Virus record (IMG/VR): IMGVR_UViG_3300018057_000036
Coordinates: 1-29,104 of that record
From: a virus
Length of the DNA: 29,104 bases
Reading direction: 5' to 3' (one strand)
The notes beneath the pieces are model-generated. The model had not been told where the DNA came from. It ran no database searches and worked only from the letters and a program-made list of their open reading frames with translations. Made by a program: the position numbers and the translations under genes. Shown here piece after piece: positions 20,417 to 28,240 of this stretch. Every line of letters starts with the position of its first letter. Within the stretch, counting starts at the first letter, position 1.

Positions 20417-21313
20417 ATGTACGAAAACATCCTCGGCCGCGTCTACAACACGCCCCATCCGATCCATCCCGACAAGTTGGAGGCGATCCGCCGGTTCGTG
20501 ACCGCCAAGGCCCTCGGCGTCCAAATCGACGCGGCGACGATCGCCGCGGCCCGCGCCGAACGGCGGGCCGCAGAAGACGTCCAGGTCAACCGCTCCGTGG
20601 CCGTCCTCAATCTCTTCGGCACGCTCTCGATGCGAGTGGACATGCTCGAGGACGCCTCCGGCGGCGCTTCGTGCGAGGCCATCGGCCGCAAGTTCGACCA
20701 GCTCATGGCCGACGATTCGGTCGGGGCCGTCCTGCTGAACGTCCATTCGCCCGGCGGCGACGGCTTCGGCGTAACGGAGCTGGCCCACAAGATTTTCGAT
20801 GCCCGGGGCAAGAAGCCCACCTGCTCGATCTGCAACGCCGAGATGGCCTCGGCCGCTCTGTGGATCGGGCTGGCGGCCCAAGAGGTCTCGATGACCCCCT
20901 CGGGCTGGATCGGCTCGCACGGCGTGTACATGGTCCATACGGACCTCTCTGCCCAGAACGAGGAGCTGGGGCAGAAGGTCTCGTACATTTCCGCCGGCCC
21001 GCACAAGACCGAGTGGAACCCCGACCAGCCCCTGACCGACGAGACCAAGGCCTATTACCAGGGCCTGGTGGACGAGATCTACGAGCAGTTCACGGCCGAC
21101 CTGGCCCAATTCCGCGGCACGACGGCCGAGAAGGTGAAGGCCACTTACGGCGGCGGCCGGATGATGCGGGCCGAGGCGGCCAAGAAGTGCCGGATGATCG
21201 ACCGCATCGAGACCTTCGACGACTGCGTCGCCCGCCTGGCCGGCGTTCCCCGGAAGCGGGCCTCCCGCACCAAGGCGCAGCTCGCCCGGCTCGAACTGGA
21301 AAAATTCCGCTAG
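20417..21313 (+). CDS. S49 (SppA-like) prohead protease
   Basis: 298 residues. Serine peptidases of family S49 replace the usual prohead protease in many phages and cut the capsid scaffold domain during maturation. The ClpP/crotonase-like fold is visible: AVLNLFGTLSMRVD, VLLNVHSPGGDGFG, the nucleophile region NAEMASAALWIGLA with S145 as the candidate, GSHGVYMVHTDLS, and SAGPHKTEWNP carrying the candidate general base K197. The serine context differs a little from the usual SGGYY form. ATG 20417 is chosen because the upstream in-frame codons are CCCCAATC repeat. The position between portal and capsid genes agrees with the role. Confidence 0.9.
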   Translation: MYENILGRVYNTPHPIHPDKLEAIRRFVTAKALGVQIDAATIAAARAERRAAEDVQVNRSVAVLNLFGTLSMRVDMLEDASGGASCEAIGRKFDQLMADDSVGAVLLNVHSPGGDGFGVTELAHKIFDARGKKPTCSICNAEMASAALWIGLAAQEVSMTPSGWIGSHGVYMVHTDLSAQNEELGQKVSYISAGPHKTEWNPDQPLTDETKAYYQGLVDEIYEQFTADLAQFRGTTAEKVKATYGGGRMMRAEAAKKCRMIDRIETFDDCVARLAGVPRKRASRTKAQLARLELEKFR

Positions 21314-21318
21314 GCCCT

Positions 21319-21352
21319 TCATCCGACCGATCCGACCGATCCGACCGATCCC
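21319..21352. repeat. GATCCGACC nonamer array
   Basis: Three to four copies of the 9 bp unit between protease and glycosyltransferase genes, the same unit that encodes the lipoprotein signal region at 13630. Confidence 0.9.
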
Positions 21353-21359
21353 GCCTCCC

Positions 21360-22220
21360 ATGAAAGCCGCCCTCGCGATCTGCGTGATCGTCCGCGACGA
21401 GGCCCCGTACCTGGCCGAGTGGATTGAATTCCATCGCCTGGTCGGAGTCGAGCGCTTCTTCCTCTACGACGACCGGTCGGAAGACGACACGCTCGCGATC
21501 GTCCAGCGGCATTCCCGCGGCGACATTACGGTCCACCCCTACGACGAGGCCTGGCACTCCGCCCGCTACAATTCGCCGCAGGCCTGCACCTTCAACGACA
21601 CCCCGCAGGTCTGCGCGTACAACCACTGCGTCCAGAACCACGCCGGCGACGCCCGCTGGTGCGCGTTCATCGACGTCGACGAATACCTTTACCACGAGGA
21701 CCTCGACGACCTCCGCGTCGCCCTGGGCCGCTACGAGCGGCACGTCGGCGTGTTCGTCCCCTGGCTCATCTTCGGGCGCAACGGCCACGCGACGCGGCCG
21801 GCGGGGCTCACGGTCGAGGAATACACCCGCCGCGGGTACCCGGGAGAACCGCTCGGCTACGGCAATCAGGGAAAGCAGATCGCCCGTCTCGATCAGCTCG
21901 CCTTCTGGGGGCCCTTCGGCTCGCACAACGCCGTCTATCACTTCGGCCTGCCGGTGGACTCGTTTGAAGATCCGGTGCCCCGGTTCCACGCCCCGATCGC
22001 GCGGCTGAACGCCTTTCGGCTCAACCACTACTACAACCGCTCGCTGGCCGAGGCCCGCGCCAAGGCCGAGCGCTGCGACCGCAACGCCAAGCCCGGTTTC
22101 CAGCCCGACATGCGGCGGATGGACCTCCACGACCTGAATCACGTCGAGGACCGCGGCATCCTCCGCTTCCTGCCGGCATTGCAGAAGGTGTTAGGTGAGA
22201 GGTGTCAGGTATTAGAATGA
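21360..22220 (+). CDS. GT92-like glycosyltransferase
   Basis: 286 residues. A GT-A fold enzyme of the glycosyltransferase family 92 / Glyco_tranf_2_4 type, expected to transfer a sugar from a nucleotide-sugar. Signature features are the N-terminal VIVRDEAPYLAEWIEFHRLV then GVERFFLYDDRSEDDT, the metal-binding DVD at 105-107 (FIDVDEYL), and the later GPFGSHNAVYHF and RLNHYYNRSLAEA, typical of this family. No signal or membrane segment, so cytoplasmic. The last residues (GERCQVLE) are translated GGTGTCA repeat. The stop overlaps the FkbM start by ATGA, so the two are co-translated. Sitting between prohead protease and capsid gene is unusual and suggests modification of a virion or cell-surface target. 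Confidence 0.85.
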   Translation: MKAALAICVIVRDEAPYLAEWIEFHRLVGVERFFLYDDRSEDDTLAIVQRHSRGDITVHPYDEAWHSARYNSPQACTFNDTPQVCAYNHCVQNHAGDARWCAFIDVDEYLYHEDLDDLRVALGRYERHVGVFVPWLIFGRNGHATRPAGLTVEEYTRRGYPGEPLGYGNQGKQIARLDQLAFWGPFGSHNAVYHFGLPVDSFEDPVPRFHAPIARLNAFRLNHYYNRSLAEARAKAERCDRNAKPGFQPDMRRMDLHDLNHVEDRGILRFLPALQKVLGERCQVLE

Positions 22221-22810
22221 TCGAACGGCAGTGGCTTGAATCGCACTTCGCCGGCCGCGCGGGCCGCTTCCTGGAGATCGGCGCCTTCGACGGGTTCACC
22301 GGCTCGCTGACGTTCGGCCTGATCCAGGCCGATTGGCGAGGCGTCCTGGTCGAACCCGACCCCCGCGCATTTTGCCGGTTGAAATCGCTCTGGGGCAACG
22401 GGACGCCGAACCTCGATCTGGTGAACGCCGCCGTTGCCGCGCGCGGCGGCCTGAGATGGTTCTACCAGGACGTCGGCGCCGCGGGCGACGGCCAGACGAG
22501 CACGCTGGTACCCGAAGTGGCCCAAGGTTTCGCCGAGCGGCGCGGCGCCCGCTACCGGACCCATTGGACGCACGCCGTCTCCGTAGCCGACCTGCTGGCC
22601 TGCTTCGGCACGGACTTCGACCTGGTGGTGATCGACGCCGAGGGTTTGGACTGGGAGATCCTCTCAGCCATGCCCCTGGCCGCGATGTACGGCACGGAGG
22701 TCATCGTCGCCGAGAACCCGGCCGCCGTCGCCGACCTCCTCGCGCCCTGGTACACCGAGGCGCTTCGCACCCCGGACAACCTGATCGCCGTGCGACGGTC
22801 CGACACCTGA
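22217..22810 (+). CDS. FkbM-family SAM-dependent methyltransferase
   Basis: 197 residues. The Rossmann-like motif I is FLEIGAFDGFTGS (about 19-31), followed by WRGVLVEPDPRAF (motif II acid) and FDLVVIDAEGLDWEIL (about 137-152), a segment characteristic of the FkbM family. FkbM enzymes O-methylate hydroxyls, frequently on sugars. Translation starts within the stop of the GT92 gene (ATGA), which argues that the methyl acceptor is the sugar or product made by that glycosyltransferase. No membrane segment. Confidence 0.85.
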   Translation: MIERQWLESHFAGRAGRFLEIGAFDGFTGSLTFGLIQADWRGVLVEPDPRAFCRLKSLWGNGTPNLDLVNAAVAARGGLRWFYQDVGAAGDGQTSTLVPEVAQGFAERRGARYRTHWTHAVSVADLLACFGTDFDLVVIDAEGLDWEILSAMPLAAMYGTEVIVAENPAAVADLLAPWYTEALRTPDNLIAVRRSDT

Positions 22811-22833
22811 CACCTCTCACCCGACATCTTCCC

Positions 22834-23559
22834 ATGCGTCACACGCAATTCCTCGTGTTCGAGATCTCCGACCGTTGCAACCTGGCCGGGCGGCATGCCG
22901 GCCGCTGCCCGGTTTCCCTGGCCGACCGCTACGGCGCGCTCGACACCAGCCGGCCCTTAACCGACGAGCTGATCATCGAGTGCTGCGAGAAAGCGTATCA
23001 CGAGCTCGGTTTTCAGGGCCGCATCGCCTGGCACTACTACAACGAGCCCATGCTCTCCTGGGACCGGCTCCGCACGCTCATCCCGCGGATCAAGGCCCGC
23101 GTACACGAGGCGACTTTCCTGCTCTGGACCAACGGCACGATCTGGCCGGCGAACCTCATGGACCTGGCCGTCTTCCGCGACATCGTGGTCACCGATTACG
23201 ACGCCCAGGATTTCAAAGCGCTGGTGCAGGCCCTTCCCGGTACCCGGATCGTGGCCCTCCACCCGGGGCTCGACGACCGGGCCCTCTGCCGCTCGCAGTA
23301 CGCCGAGGAGCGGTGCCAGCGGATGTTCACGGAGCTCATCATCGACCACTACGGCAACGGCCACCTGTGCTGCATGGACTTCCGCGGCGCCTGCCCCCTG
23401 GGCAACGTCTGGGACGCCGGTTTCGAGCAGGTGGTCCTGAACTTCCTGGAGATTCGCGACCTGGTGAGCCGCTATCCGATGTCCGCCGCCGCGCCCCGCG
23501 TCTGCCGGTTTTGCACCCACCGCATGGCCCAAAAGGCCTACTGGGTGCACCTCGACTGA
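22834..23559 (+). CDS. SPASM/radical-SAM-like protein with atypical Cys motif
   Basis: 241 residues. The start FEISDRCNLAGRHAGRCP looks like the first strand of a radical SAM barrel, but the canonical CxxxCxxC is absent; C15, H21 and C25 remain. HYYNEPMLSW occupies the place of the GGEP motif. The C-terminal half has the SPASM pattern: C161, then HYGNGHLCCMDFRGACPLGN with C179, C180 and C187, and CRFC (C224, C227), enough to bind auxiliary iron-sulfur clusters. Relatives act in peptide modification or sugar chemistry. It follows the FkbM gene after a TGACACC block and so belongs to the same modification cassette. Whether it still cleaves SAM is open. Confidence 0.7.
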   Translation: MRHTQFLVFEISDRCNLAGRHAGRCPVSLADRYGALDTSRPLTDELIIECCEKAYHELGFQGRIAWHYYNEPMLSWDRLRTLIPRIKARVHEATFLLWTNGTIWPANLMDLAVFRDIVVTDYDAQDFKALVQALPGTRIVALHPGLDDRALCRSQYAEERCQRMFTELIIDHYGNGHLCCMDFRGACPLGNVWDAGFEQVVLNFLEIRDLVSRYPMSAAAPRVCRFCTHRMAQKAYWVHLD

Positions 23560-23591
23560 TCCCACCCTTCACACCCTGCAGGCCCCCGCCC

Positions 23592-23882
23592 ATGATTTCC
23601 GCCGACCGTTTTTCGTTCCGCTGCGCTCCCGCGCCCCGCCCGAGGCCTCAGCGCGTCACGATCGACATCCTCCGCCCCGGCACGGAGGTCGAGCTCTCCG
23701 GGAGCGGCGTCCCCCCGATCCGCGCCCGCGTGAGCGAGGTCTGCCTGTCCGCCTCCGGCTATCGCGTCATCTACGTCTGCTCCTGGTGGGACTCCGGCCA
23801 CCGTTTCTCCGCCGCCTTCGAGCCCCCCGAGATCGCCCCCGCCGAGGACCGCCCCGGCGACCGGATCACGCTGACCCTGTGA
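23592..23882 (+). CDS. Small beta-rich hypothetical protein
   Basis: 96 residues. Residues about 20-75 look like a small barrel (RVTIDILRPGTEVELSGSGV then VSEVCLSASGYRVIYVC and WWDSGHRFSAAFE), perhaps SH3- or PilZ-like. Not recognised. It is the last gene of the modification cassette before the capsid leader. Confidence 0.6.
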   Translation: MISADRFSFRCAPAPRPRPQRVTIDILRPGTEVELSGSGVPPIRARVSEVCLSASGYRVIYVCSWWDSGHRFSAAFEPPEIAPAEDRPGDRITLTL

Positions 23883-24176
23883 GGTGCCGGGTGTCAGGGT
23901 ACGAAAAGGGCGCTGGAATCGTTTATGCCGGCGGCCTGCGGGATTTTTCGGGATTTTTCCGCCTCCGGCACCTGACACCTGACGCCTGACGCCTGATTTC
24001 CGACCTACACTCTCTTTATTCGGACGCGGACCGGTCACGCCACGGCGGGCCGGCCGCTTCCAGTCAGCGGCTCACTCTGAGCCCGATCCGACACGCCACG
24101 GCGGCCGGACAGGTTTCAAAGCGCTTGCTTCCAGCAACCTGATTCCCCCGACCCTTCTTCCCGCGTGGAGCCTCCC
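23883..24176. other. Capsid-gene leader region
   Basis: No gene seen. It carries GGTGTCA-family repeats (23884-23900 and 23966-23998), a direct repeat CGGGATTTTT (23939-23948 and 23949-23958) that with the surrounding GCCGG/CCGGC could act as a terminator, an AT-rich patch CTCTCTTTATTC (about 24010-24021) and a direct repeat CACGCCACGGCGG (24036-24048 and 24092-24104). GGAG at 24167-24170 serves the capsid gene. A long leader suits a highly expressed gene, but no clear promoter boxes can be named. Confidence 0.5.
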
Positions 24177-25583
24177 ATGGCCAAGAACTGGCGCATCGCC
24201 AAGTACCAGGACCGTCGCAACGCCCTGGTGAAGCAGTCCGAAACGATCCTCGACGCCGCCATGAAGGACGGCGAGCGGGAACCCACCGCGGAGGAGCAGG
24301 CCTCCCTCGATGCGAACAAGACCGAGCTGAAGGCGCTGAGCGAGAAGATCGCCCGCGAGGAGGAGATCGCCGCCTACGTCGCCGAGACGTCCGCCAGTGC
24401 CTCGACCGGTTTCGAGACCTCGGCCCCCGGCCAACCGGCCGAAGGGCGCAGCGTGGCCTCCCGCCAGACCGGCCCCCGCGGCGCCCGCCGCATCGGCCCG
24501 GTGCAGGCCGGCTTCGAGCAGGACCCGAACTGCGGTTTCGAGCGGCCCCGCGACTTCATCCTCTGCGTGATGCAGCACGGCGATCGCGAGGTCCAGGCCG
24601 CGGCCGACCCCCGCCTCCGCTTCCTGGCCGCCGCCGGCAGCGACGAGCAGGGCGCCTACGCCGATCCCTACGGCGGCTTCCTGATCCCGCTGGGGTTTCA
24701 CCCGGAGCTGATGGCCCTGACGCCCGAGGATGACCCGGTCGGCGCGGCCACCACCAAGGTGCCGATGGAGGTCCCCAAGGTCGAGATCCCGGCCAGGACC
24801 GACAAGGACCATTCCACCGGCTCCGTCACCGGCGGACTCTTGGTCACCCGCCGGGCCGAGACCCAGAGCCAGCAGGCCACCCGCATGCAAATGGAGCGCG
24901 TGGCCCTGATGGCCACCAGCCTCTTCGGCCTGGCCTACGCCACCGAGGAACTGCTGGCCGACTCGCCCACGAGCTTCGCGGCCCTCCTGGCCCAGGGGTT
25001 CAAGGACCAGTTCACCGCTCACCTCTTGAACGAGCGGCTCTTCGGCACGGGCGTCGGCGAGTTCGAGGGCGTCATGAACGCCCCCTGCCTCGTGACGGTG
25101 GCCAAGGACTCGAACCAGACGGCCAAGACGATCAGCTACACGAACGTCATCAACATGCGGAGCCGCTGTTACCGCTACCAGAAGGCCGTCTGGCTCTATA
25201 ACCATGACTGCCTCCCGCAGCTCATGCAGTTGTACTTCAGTCCGGCCGGCGCCACCAACGCCCTGGCGGTGCCGGTGTGGCAGGCCTCGCTCCGCGACGG
25301 CGAACCCGAACGGCTCTTGGGCCGCCCCGCCTACCCGACCGAATTCTGCCAGACCTTGGGCACGACCGGGGACCTGATCCTCGGCACCTGGGACGAGTAC
25401 CTCGAGGGGACCTACGAGCCCCTGAACTCGGCCGAGAGCATCCACGTCCGCTTCGTCAACCACGAGCGTACGTTCAAGTTCTGGCTCCGCAACGCCGGCA
25501 AGTGCTGGTGGAGGACACCGCTCACGCCGCGGCGCTCGGCCAGCACGCTCTCCCCGTTCCTGGCCCTGGCCACGCGGTCGTAA
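24177..25583 (+). CDS. HK97-type major capsid protein with scaffold domain
   Basis: 468 residues. The N-terminal 100 residues are a charged helical delta (scaffold) domain (AKNWRIAKYQDRRNALVKQS onward, EQASLDANKTELKALSEKIA), expected to be removed by the S49 protease. The HK97 fold follows: GGFLIPLGFHPELM, the E-loop and spine region with VPKVEIPARTDKDH, MERVALMATSLFGLAYATEE, FKDQFTAHLLNERLFGTGVG, then the P-domain with SRCYRYQKAVWLYNHDCLPQ and GRPAYPTEFCQTLGTTGD. ATG 24177 has GGAG at good spacing; GTG 24165 would add four residues. Cleavage site not identifiable by eye, probably around residues 90-120. Confidence 0.95.
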   Translation: MAKNWRIAKYQDRRNALVKQSETILDAAMKDGEREPTAEEQASLDANKTELKALSEKIAREEEIAAYVAETSASASTGFETSAPGQPAEGRSVASRQTGPRGARRIGPVQAGFEQDPNCGFERPRDFILCVMQHGDREVQAAADPRLRFLAAAGSDEQGAYADPYGGFLIPLGFHPELMALTPEDDPVGAATTKVPMEVPKVEIPARTDKDHSTGSVTGGLLVTRRAETQSQQATRMQMERVALMATSLFGLAYATEELLADSPTSFAALLAQGFKDQFTAHLLNERLFGTGVGEFEGVMNAPCLVTVAKDSNQTAKTISYTNVINMRSRCYRYQKAVWLYNHDCLPQLMQLYFSPAGATNALAVPVWQASLRDGEPERLLGRPAYPTEFCQTLGTTGDLILGTWDEYLEGTYEPLNSAESIHVRFVNHERTFKFWLRNAGKCWWRTPLTPRRSASTLSPFLALATRS

Positions 25584-25697
25584 GCTCGGTTCGCCGTCAG
25601 TCGTCAGTGGTCGGTTGTCACTCGCAACGGGCCAGGGACGACGGACCACGGGCCCCTATCCCCCTGACCCCCGACCCCTCTCTCCGAGGTTTTTCCC
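25584..25697. repeat. GTCAGTGG repeats between capsid and decoration genes
   Basis: GTGGTCA-family heptamers (25597-25625) followed by GGACCACGGG and CCTGACCCCCGACCCC remnants. Confidence 0.7.
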
Positions 25698-26186
25698 ATG
25701 GGTATCAGTCCCGCCAACGGTCCCTCCGCCGTCTCGACTCAGAAGCTCTTCGCCCGCGAGGCGATCCAGATGGGCCCGCACAGCCCGAGCGACACCAACG
25801 CCGACGTCTGCTCCAGCCTGGGCTGGGTGGACATGCAGGAATTCGACATCTTCGCCTGCCTGGCGATGGCCACGCACCTGGCGGCCAACTCCAACGGGAT
25901 TACCCTGCTGGAGATCGTCGCCGCCACGGACACCAACGGCGATAACCCGACCCTCATCAAGACCTCGGGGGCCTGCAACACGGCCAACGCCAACCTGACC
26001 GACTACCAGTGCCTGGAGTGCCTGGCCGAGGAAGTCGATCAGATCGGCCAGGCCGCCGGCCTGTCGCTGCGTTACGTGGCCGCCGTCCTCACGATGGACA
26101 ACGCCAACAGCCTGGCCGCGGTGACCTACGTCCGCTCGGGCGCCAAGGCCCCGCACCTGAACCTGACCGCCCCGGTGGTCGGCTGA
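25698..26186 (+). CDS. Probable head decoration / structural protein
   Basis: 162 residues. Rich in Ala, Asn, Thr and small residues, with features of a beta-rich virion protein: WVDMQEFDIFACLAMATHLA, SNGITLLEIVAATDTNGDNP, and LRYVAAVLTMDNANSLAAVT. No signal or membrane segment. Directly after the major capsid gene, where decoration or head-fibre proteins are encoded in many siphophages. Specific family not recognised, so structural function is from position. Confidence 0.6.
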   Translation: MGISPANGPSAVSTQKLFAREAIQMGPHSPSDTNADVCSSLGWVDMQEFDIFACLAMATHLAANSNGITLLEIVAATDTNGDNPTLIKTSGACNTANANLTDYQCLECLAEEVDQIGQAAGLSLRYVAAVLTMDNANSLAAVTYVRSGAKAPHLNLTAPVVG

Positions 26187-26189
26187 GAA

Positions 26190-26262
26190 GCAAGTGTCGG
26201 GTGAGAGGTGTCAGGTGTCGGCCTGCACCGTCTGACGCCTGACCCCTGGCACCTGACACCTT
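26190..26262. repeat. Inverted GGTGTCA / TGACACC arrays
   Basis: GGTGTCA-type copies (about 26197-26221) face CTGACGCCTGACCCCTGGCACCTGACACC copies (26233-26262), so the gap can fold into a long hairpin before the glycosyltransferase gene. Confidence 0.7.
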
Positions 26263-26271
26263 CCGCACCCC

Positions 26272-27102
26272 ATGCACATCCTCCAGCCCGATGCCCGCAA
26301 GCAGATCGTCCTGGGCTTCCCCAGCCCGGGCGGCGCGTGCATGTCCTACGAGACCGCGCGGGCCCTGTACCGGGGCACGCAACGGCACGATCTGGCCCTC
26401 CTGCTCTCCGTGGGGAGCTGGGACGGTTTCAACAACCTGTGGGCCAGCGCCCTGAACCTGGCCGAGGCCGGCCAGGCCACGCATTTCGCGATGCTCCATG
26501 CGGACATCGCGCCGGAGGAGGGCTGGCTCGATCTGCTGGCCGACGAGCTCGACCGGCTCGGGGCGGACCTGGTTAGCGTGGCGGTGCCCCTGAAAGACGG
26601 CCGCGGCGTCACCAGCTCCGGGATCGGCGACCCGGCCGACCCGTGGCACCCGTATCGCCGGTTCACGGTGCGAGAGCTTTTCGACTCGAGCCTGCCGGAA
26701 ACGTTTTCGGCGGCCGACGCGGGCCATCCCGGCGGGATCTTCCTCCACAACGACGGCTGCTGGATGTGCGACCTCCGCCAGGAGGCCTTCCGCAGCACGG
26801 ATGCGGAAGGGCGCCTCATCGCCGATTTCCACTTCCCCCGCGAGGTGTTCCGCGACGGAGCCGACGGGAAGTTCAAGGTCCGCGCCGAGTCGGAGGACTG
26901 GTATTTCTCCAGAAAACTGCACGAGCTGGGCATCAAGAGCTACATCACCCGCAAGGTCCGCCTGACCCACGCCGGCGGCTACGCCTTTTCGAACGTCCTG
27001 CCCTGGGGCACCTACCGGCACGACCTCGATACGCCGGGCGGCAAGGCCCTGGAGGAGGCGGCCGTTGCCCGCGGTCAGTTGTCCGTTACGACCGACAATT
27101 GA
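26272..27102 (+). CDS. GT-A glycosyltransferase-like protein in the head module
   Basis: 276 residues. Features of GT2-like enzymes: an N-terminal strand set, NNLWASALNLAEAGQATHFA followed by HADIAPEEGWLDLLADEL, where HAD (76-78) takes the place of the DxD metal motif, and a later AESEDWYFSRKLHELGIKSY with the ED of the acceptor region, then VRLTHAGG with the terminal His. It lacks membrane spans. The C terminus (ARGQLSVTTDN) is translated repeat. It lies between the decoration and connector genes, separated from the other glycosyltransferase by the capsid gene. Activity is likely but the donor and acceptor are unknown. Confidence 0.7.
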   Translation: MHILQPDARKQIVLGFPSPGGACMSYETARALYRGTQRHDLALLLSVGSWDGFNNLWASALNLAEAGQATHFAMLHADIAPEEGWLDLLADELDRLGADLVSVAVPLKDGRGVTSSGIGDPADPWHPYRRFTVRELFDSSLPETFSAADAGHPGGIFLHNDGCWMCDLRQEAFRSTDAEGRLIADFHFPREVFRDGADGKFKVRAESEDWYFSRKLHELGIKSYITRKVRLTHAGGYAFSNVLPWGTYRHDLDTPGGKALEEAAVARGQLSVTTDN

Positions 27103-27120
27103 CGACCGACAACTGACCAC
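27070..27120. repeat. GTCAGTTGTCC and ACCGACAATTGACGACC repeats
   Basis: GTGGTCA-family units in both orientations covering the end of the glycosyltransferase gene and the gap before the connector gene. Confidence 0.7.
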
Positions 27121-27122
27121 CG

Positions 27123-27776
27123 ATGCGCTACCAGCAGCTCGTACCGCCGGATCCCTGCCTGGAGGTCGTTTCCACGGAGGAGGCGGCCCGGCAGTGCTTC
27201 GTCAGCAACCCGCAGGAATTCCCGTACCTGCGGGGACTCGTGAAAAAGGCCGTCGAATGGATCGAGCGTACCCTCAGCCGCCAGCTCCTCACGGCCACCT
27301 GGTGCTGCTATCTCGACGCCTTCCCCAACGAGATCGTGCTGGAGCGGTGCCCGGTCCAGACGGTAACGCAGATCGAATACACCGATACCGAGGGAAACTC
27401 GCAGATCCTGCCGCCGGACCAGTACCAATTCGACGTGGCCAGCCAGAACTGGCCGGCCCGCGTCCAGCCGGCCTACGGACTGATCTGGCCGGTGACCCGC
27501 GGCTATAGCCGCACCTGGCCCACGATCGAAGCTAACCACCTGGGAGAACTCCCCGAGATCACCGGCTTTTACAATGCCGTCCAAGTCACCTTCACCGCGG
27601 GCTACGGCACGCCGGAAGAGGTCCCGCCCGGCCTGCGGCACGCGATCCTATTGGCCGCGGCCGGCTGGTACCGCGACCGCGAACCGACGACGATCGGCCC
27701 GGGGATCACCGTCAACCCGCTGCCCCACAGCCTCGAAGCGCTTTTGAGCCTCGAGGACTGGGGCCAGTACGCCTGA
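27123..27776 (+). CDS. Head-tail connector, phiE125 gp8 family
   Basis: 217 residues. Adaptor proteins of this type sit under the portal ring and start the neck. Family pattern visible: FPYLRGLVKKAVEWIERTLS then RQLLTATWCCYLDAFPNEIV, RCPVQTVTQIEYTDTEGNSQ, LPPDQYQFDV, VQVTFTAGYGTPEEVPPGLR and HAILLAAAGWYRDRE. This is the typical course of phiE125 gp8/HK97 gp6-like adaptors. Full length. Next in line are the head-tail joining and gp10-like genes, the expected order. Confidence 0.85.
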   Translation: MRYQQLVPPDPCLEVVSTEEAARQCFVSNPQEFPYLRGLVKKAVEWIERTLSRQLLTATWCCYLDAFPNEIVLERCPVQTVTQIEYTDTEGNSQILPPDQYQFDVASQNWPARVQPAYGLIWPVTRGYSRTWPTIEANHLGELPEITGFYNAVQVTFTAGYGTPEEVPPGLRHAILLAAAGWYRDREPTTIGPGITVNPLPHSLEALLSLEDWGQYA

Positions 27777-27782
27777 AGAACG

Positions 27783-27847
27783 GGGGATTAGGGACTGGGG
27801 ATTAGGGATTGGCCTCTCTAATCCCCAATCCCCAATCCCCAATCCCT
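27783..27847. repeat. Inverted GGGGATT arrays forming a 28 bp hairpin
   Basis: Left arm 27783-27810 (four GGGGATT/AGGGATT heptamers) is complementary to right arm 27820-27847 (four AATCCCC heptamers) with four mismatches, some of them G-T capable; loop GGCCTCTCT. It fills the gap before the joining-protein start at 27851. Confidence 0.85.
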
Positions 27848-27850
27848 CCT

Positions 27851-28192
27851 ATGCTCTACCGCCTCGACGCCGGCCGGCTCCGCCACCGCGTGAGCGTCCA
27901 GGCCCCGCAGCTCAGCACGCCGGGCCAAATGGGCGACGCGGCCGAAGTGTTTCAAACGATCGAGGGCCTCTCGATGGTCCCGGCCGAGATCGAGTGGCTC
28001 GACGGCCGCAAGCTGTTGGCGGCCCAGCAGGTCCACGCCGAGGCCACCGTAACCGTCCTCGTGCGGTTCGACCCGCGGATCACCCAGAAGTGCCGCCTCC
28101 TGACGGACAACGGCCACACGCTCTATCCGGTCGCCTCGACGCCCGACACCCTGGAGCGGTGGATAACGCTGAGCTGCAAGGAGCATCCCTAG
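27851..28192 (+). CDS. Phage head-tail joining protein (SPP1 gp16-like)
   Basis: 113 residues, normal for the Phage_H_T_join family. RLRHRVSVQAPQLSTPG near the N terminus, a central WLDGRKLLAAQQVHAEATVT and a C-terminal RFDPRITQKCRLLTDNGHTL match the stopper-protein pattern. It closes the capsid neck after packaging. The start is set at ATG 27851 because upstream codons are CCCCAATC repeats. Confidence 0.85.
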   Translation: MLYRLDAGRLRHRVSVQAPQLSTPGQMGDAAEVFQTIEGLSMVPAEIEWLDGRKLLAAQQVHAEATVTVLVRFDPRITQKCRLLTDNGHTLYPVASTPDTLERWITLSCKEHP

Positions 28193-28193
28193 T

Positions 28194-28240
28194 CGGTTGT
28201 CCGTGGTCCGTTGCAGACAACTGACGACTGACGACTGACA
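28194..28240. repeat. GTTGTCCGTGG and ACTGACGACTGACG repeats
   Basis: GTGGTCA-family heptamers in both orientations between the joining-protein stop and the gp10-like start; a matching block lies at 28772-28830. Confidence 0.75.
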
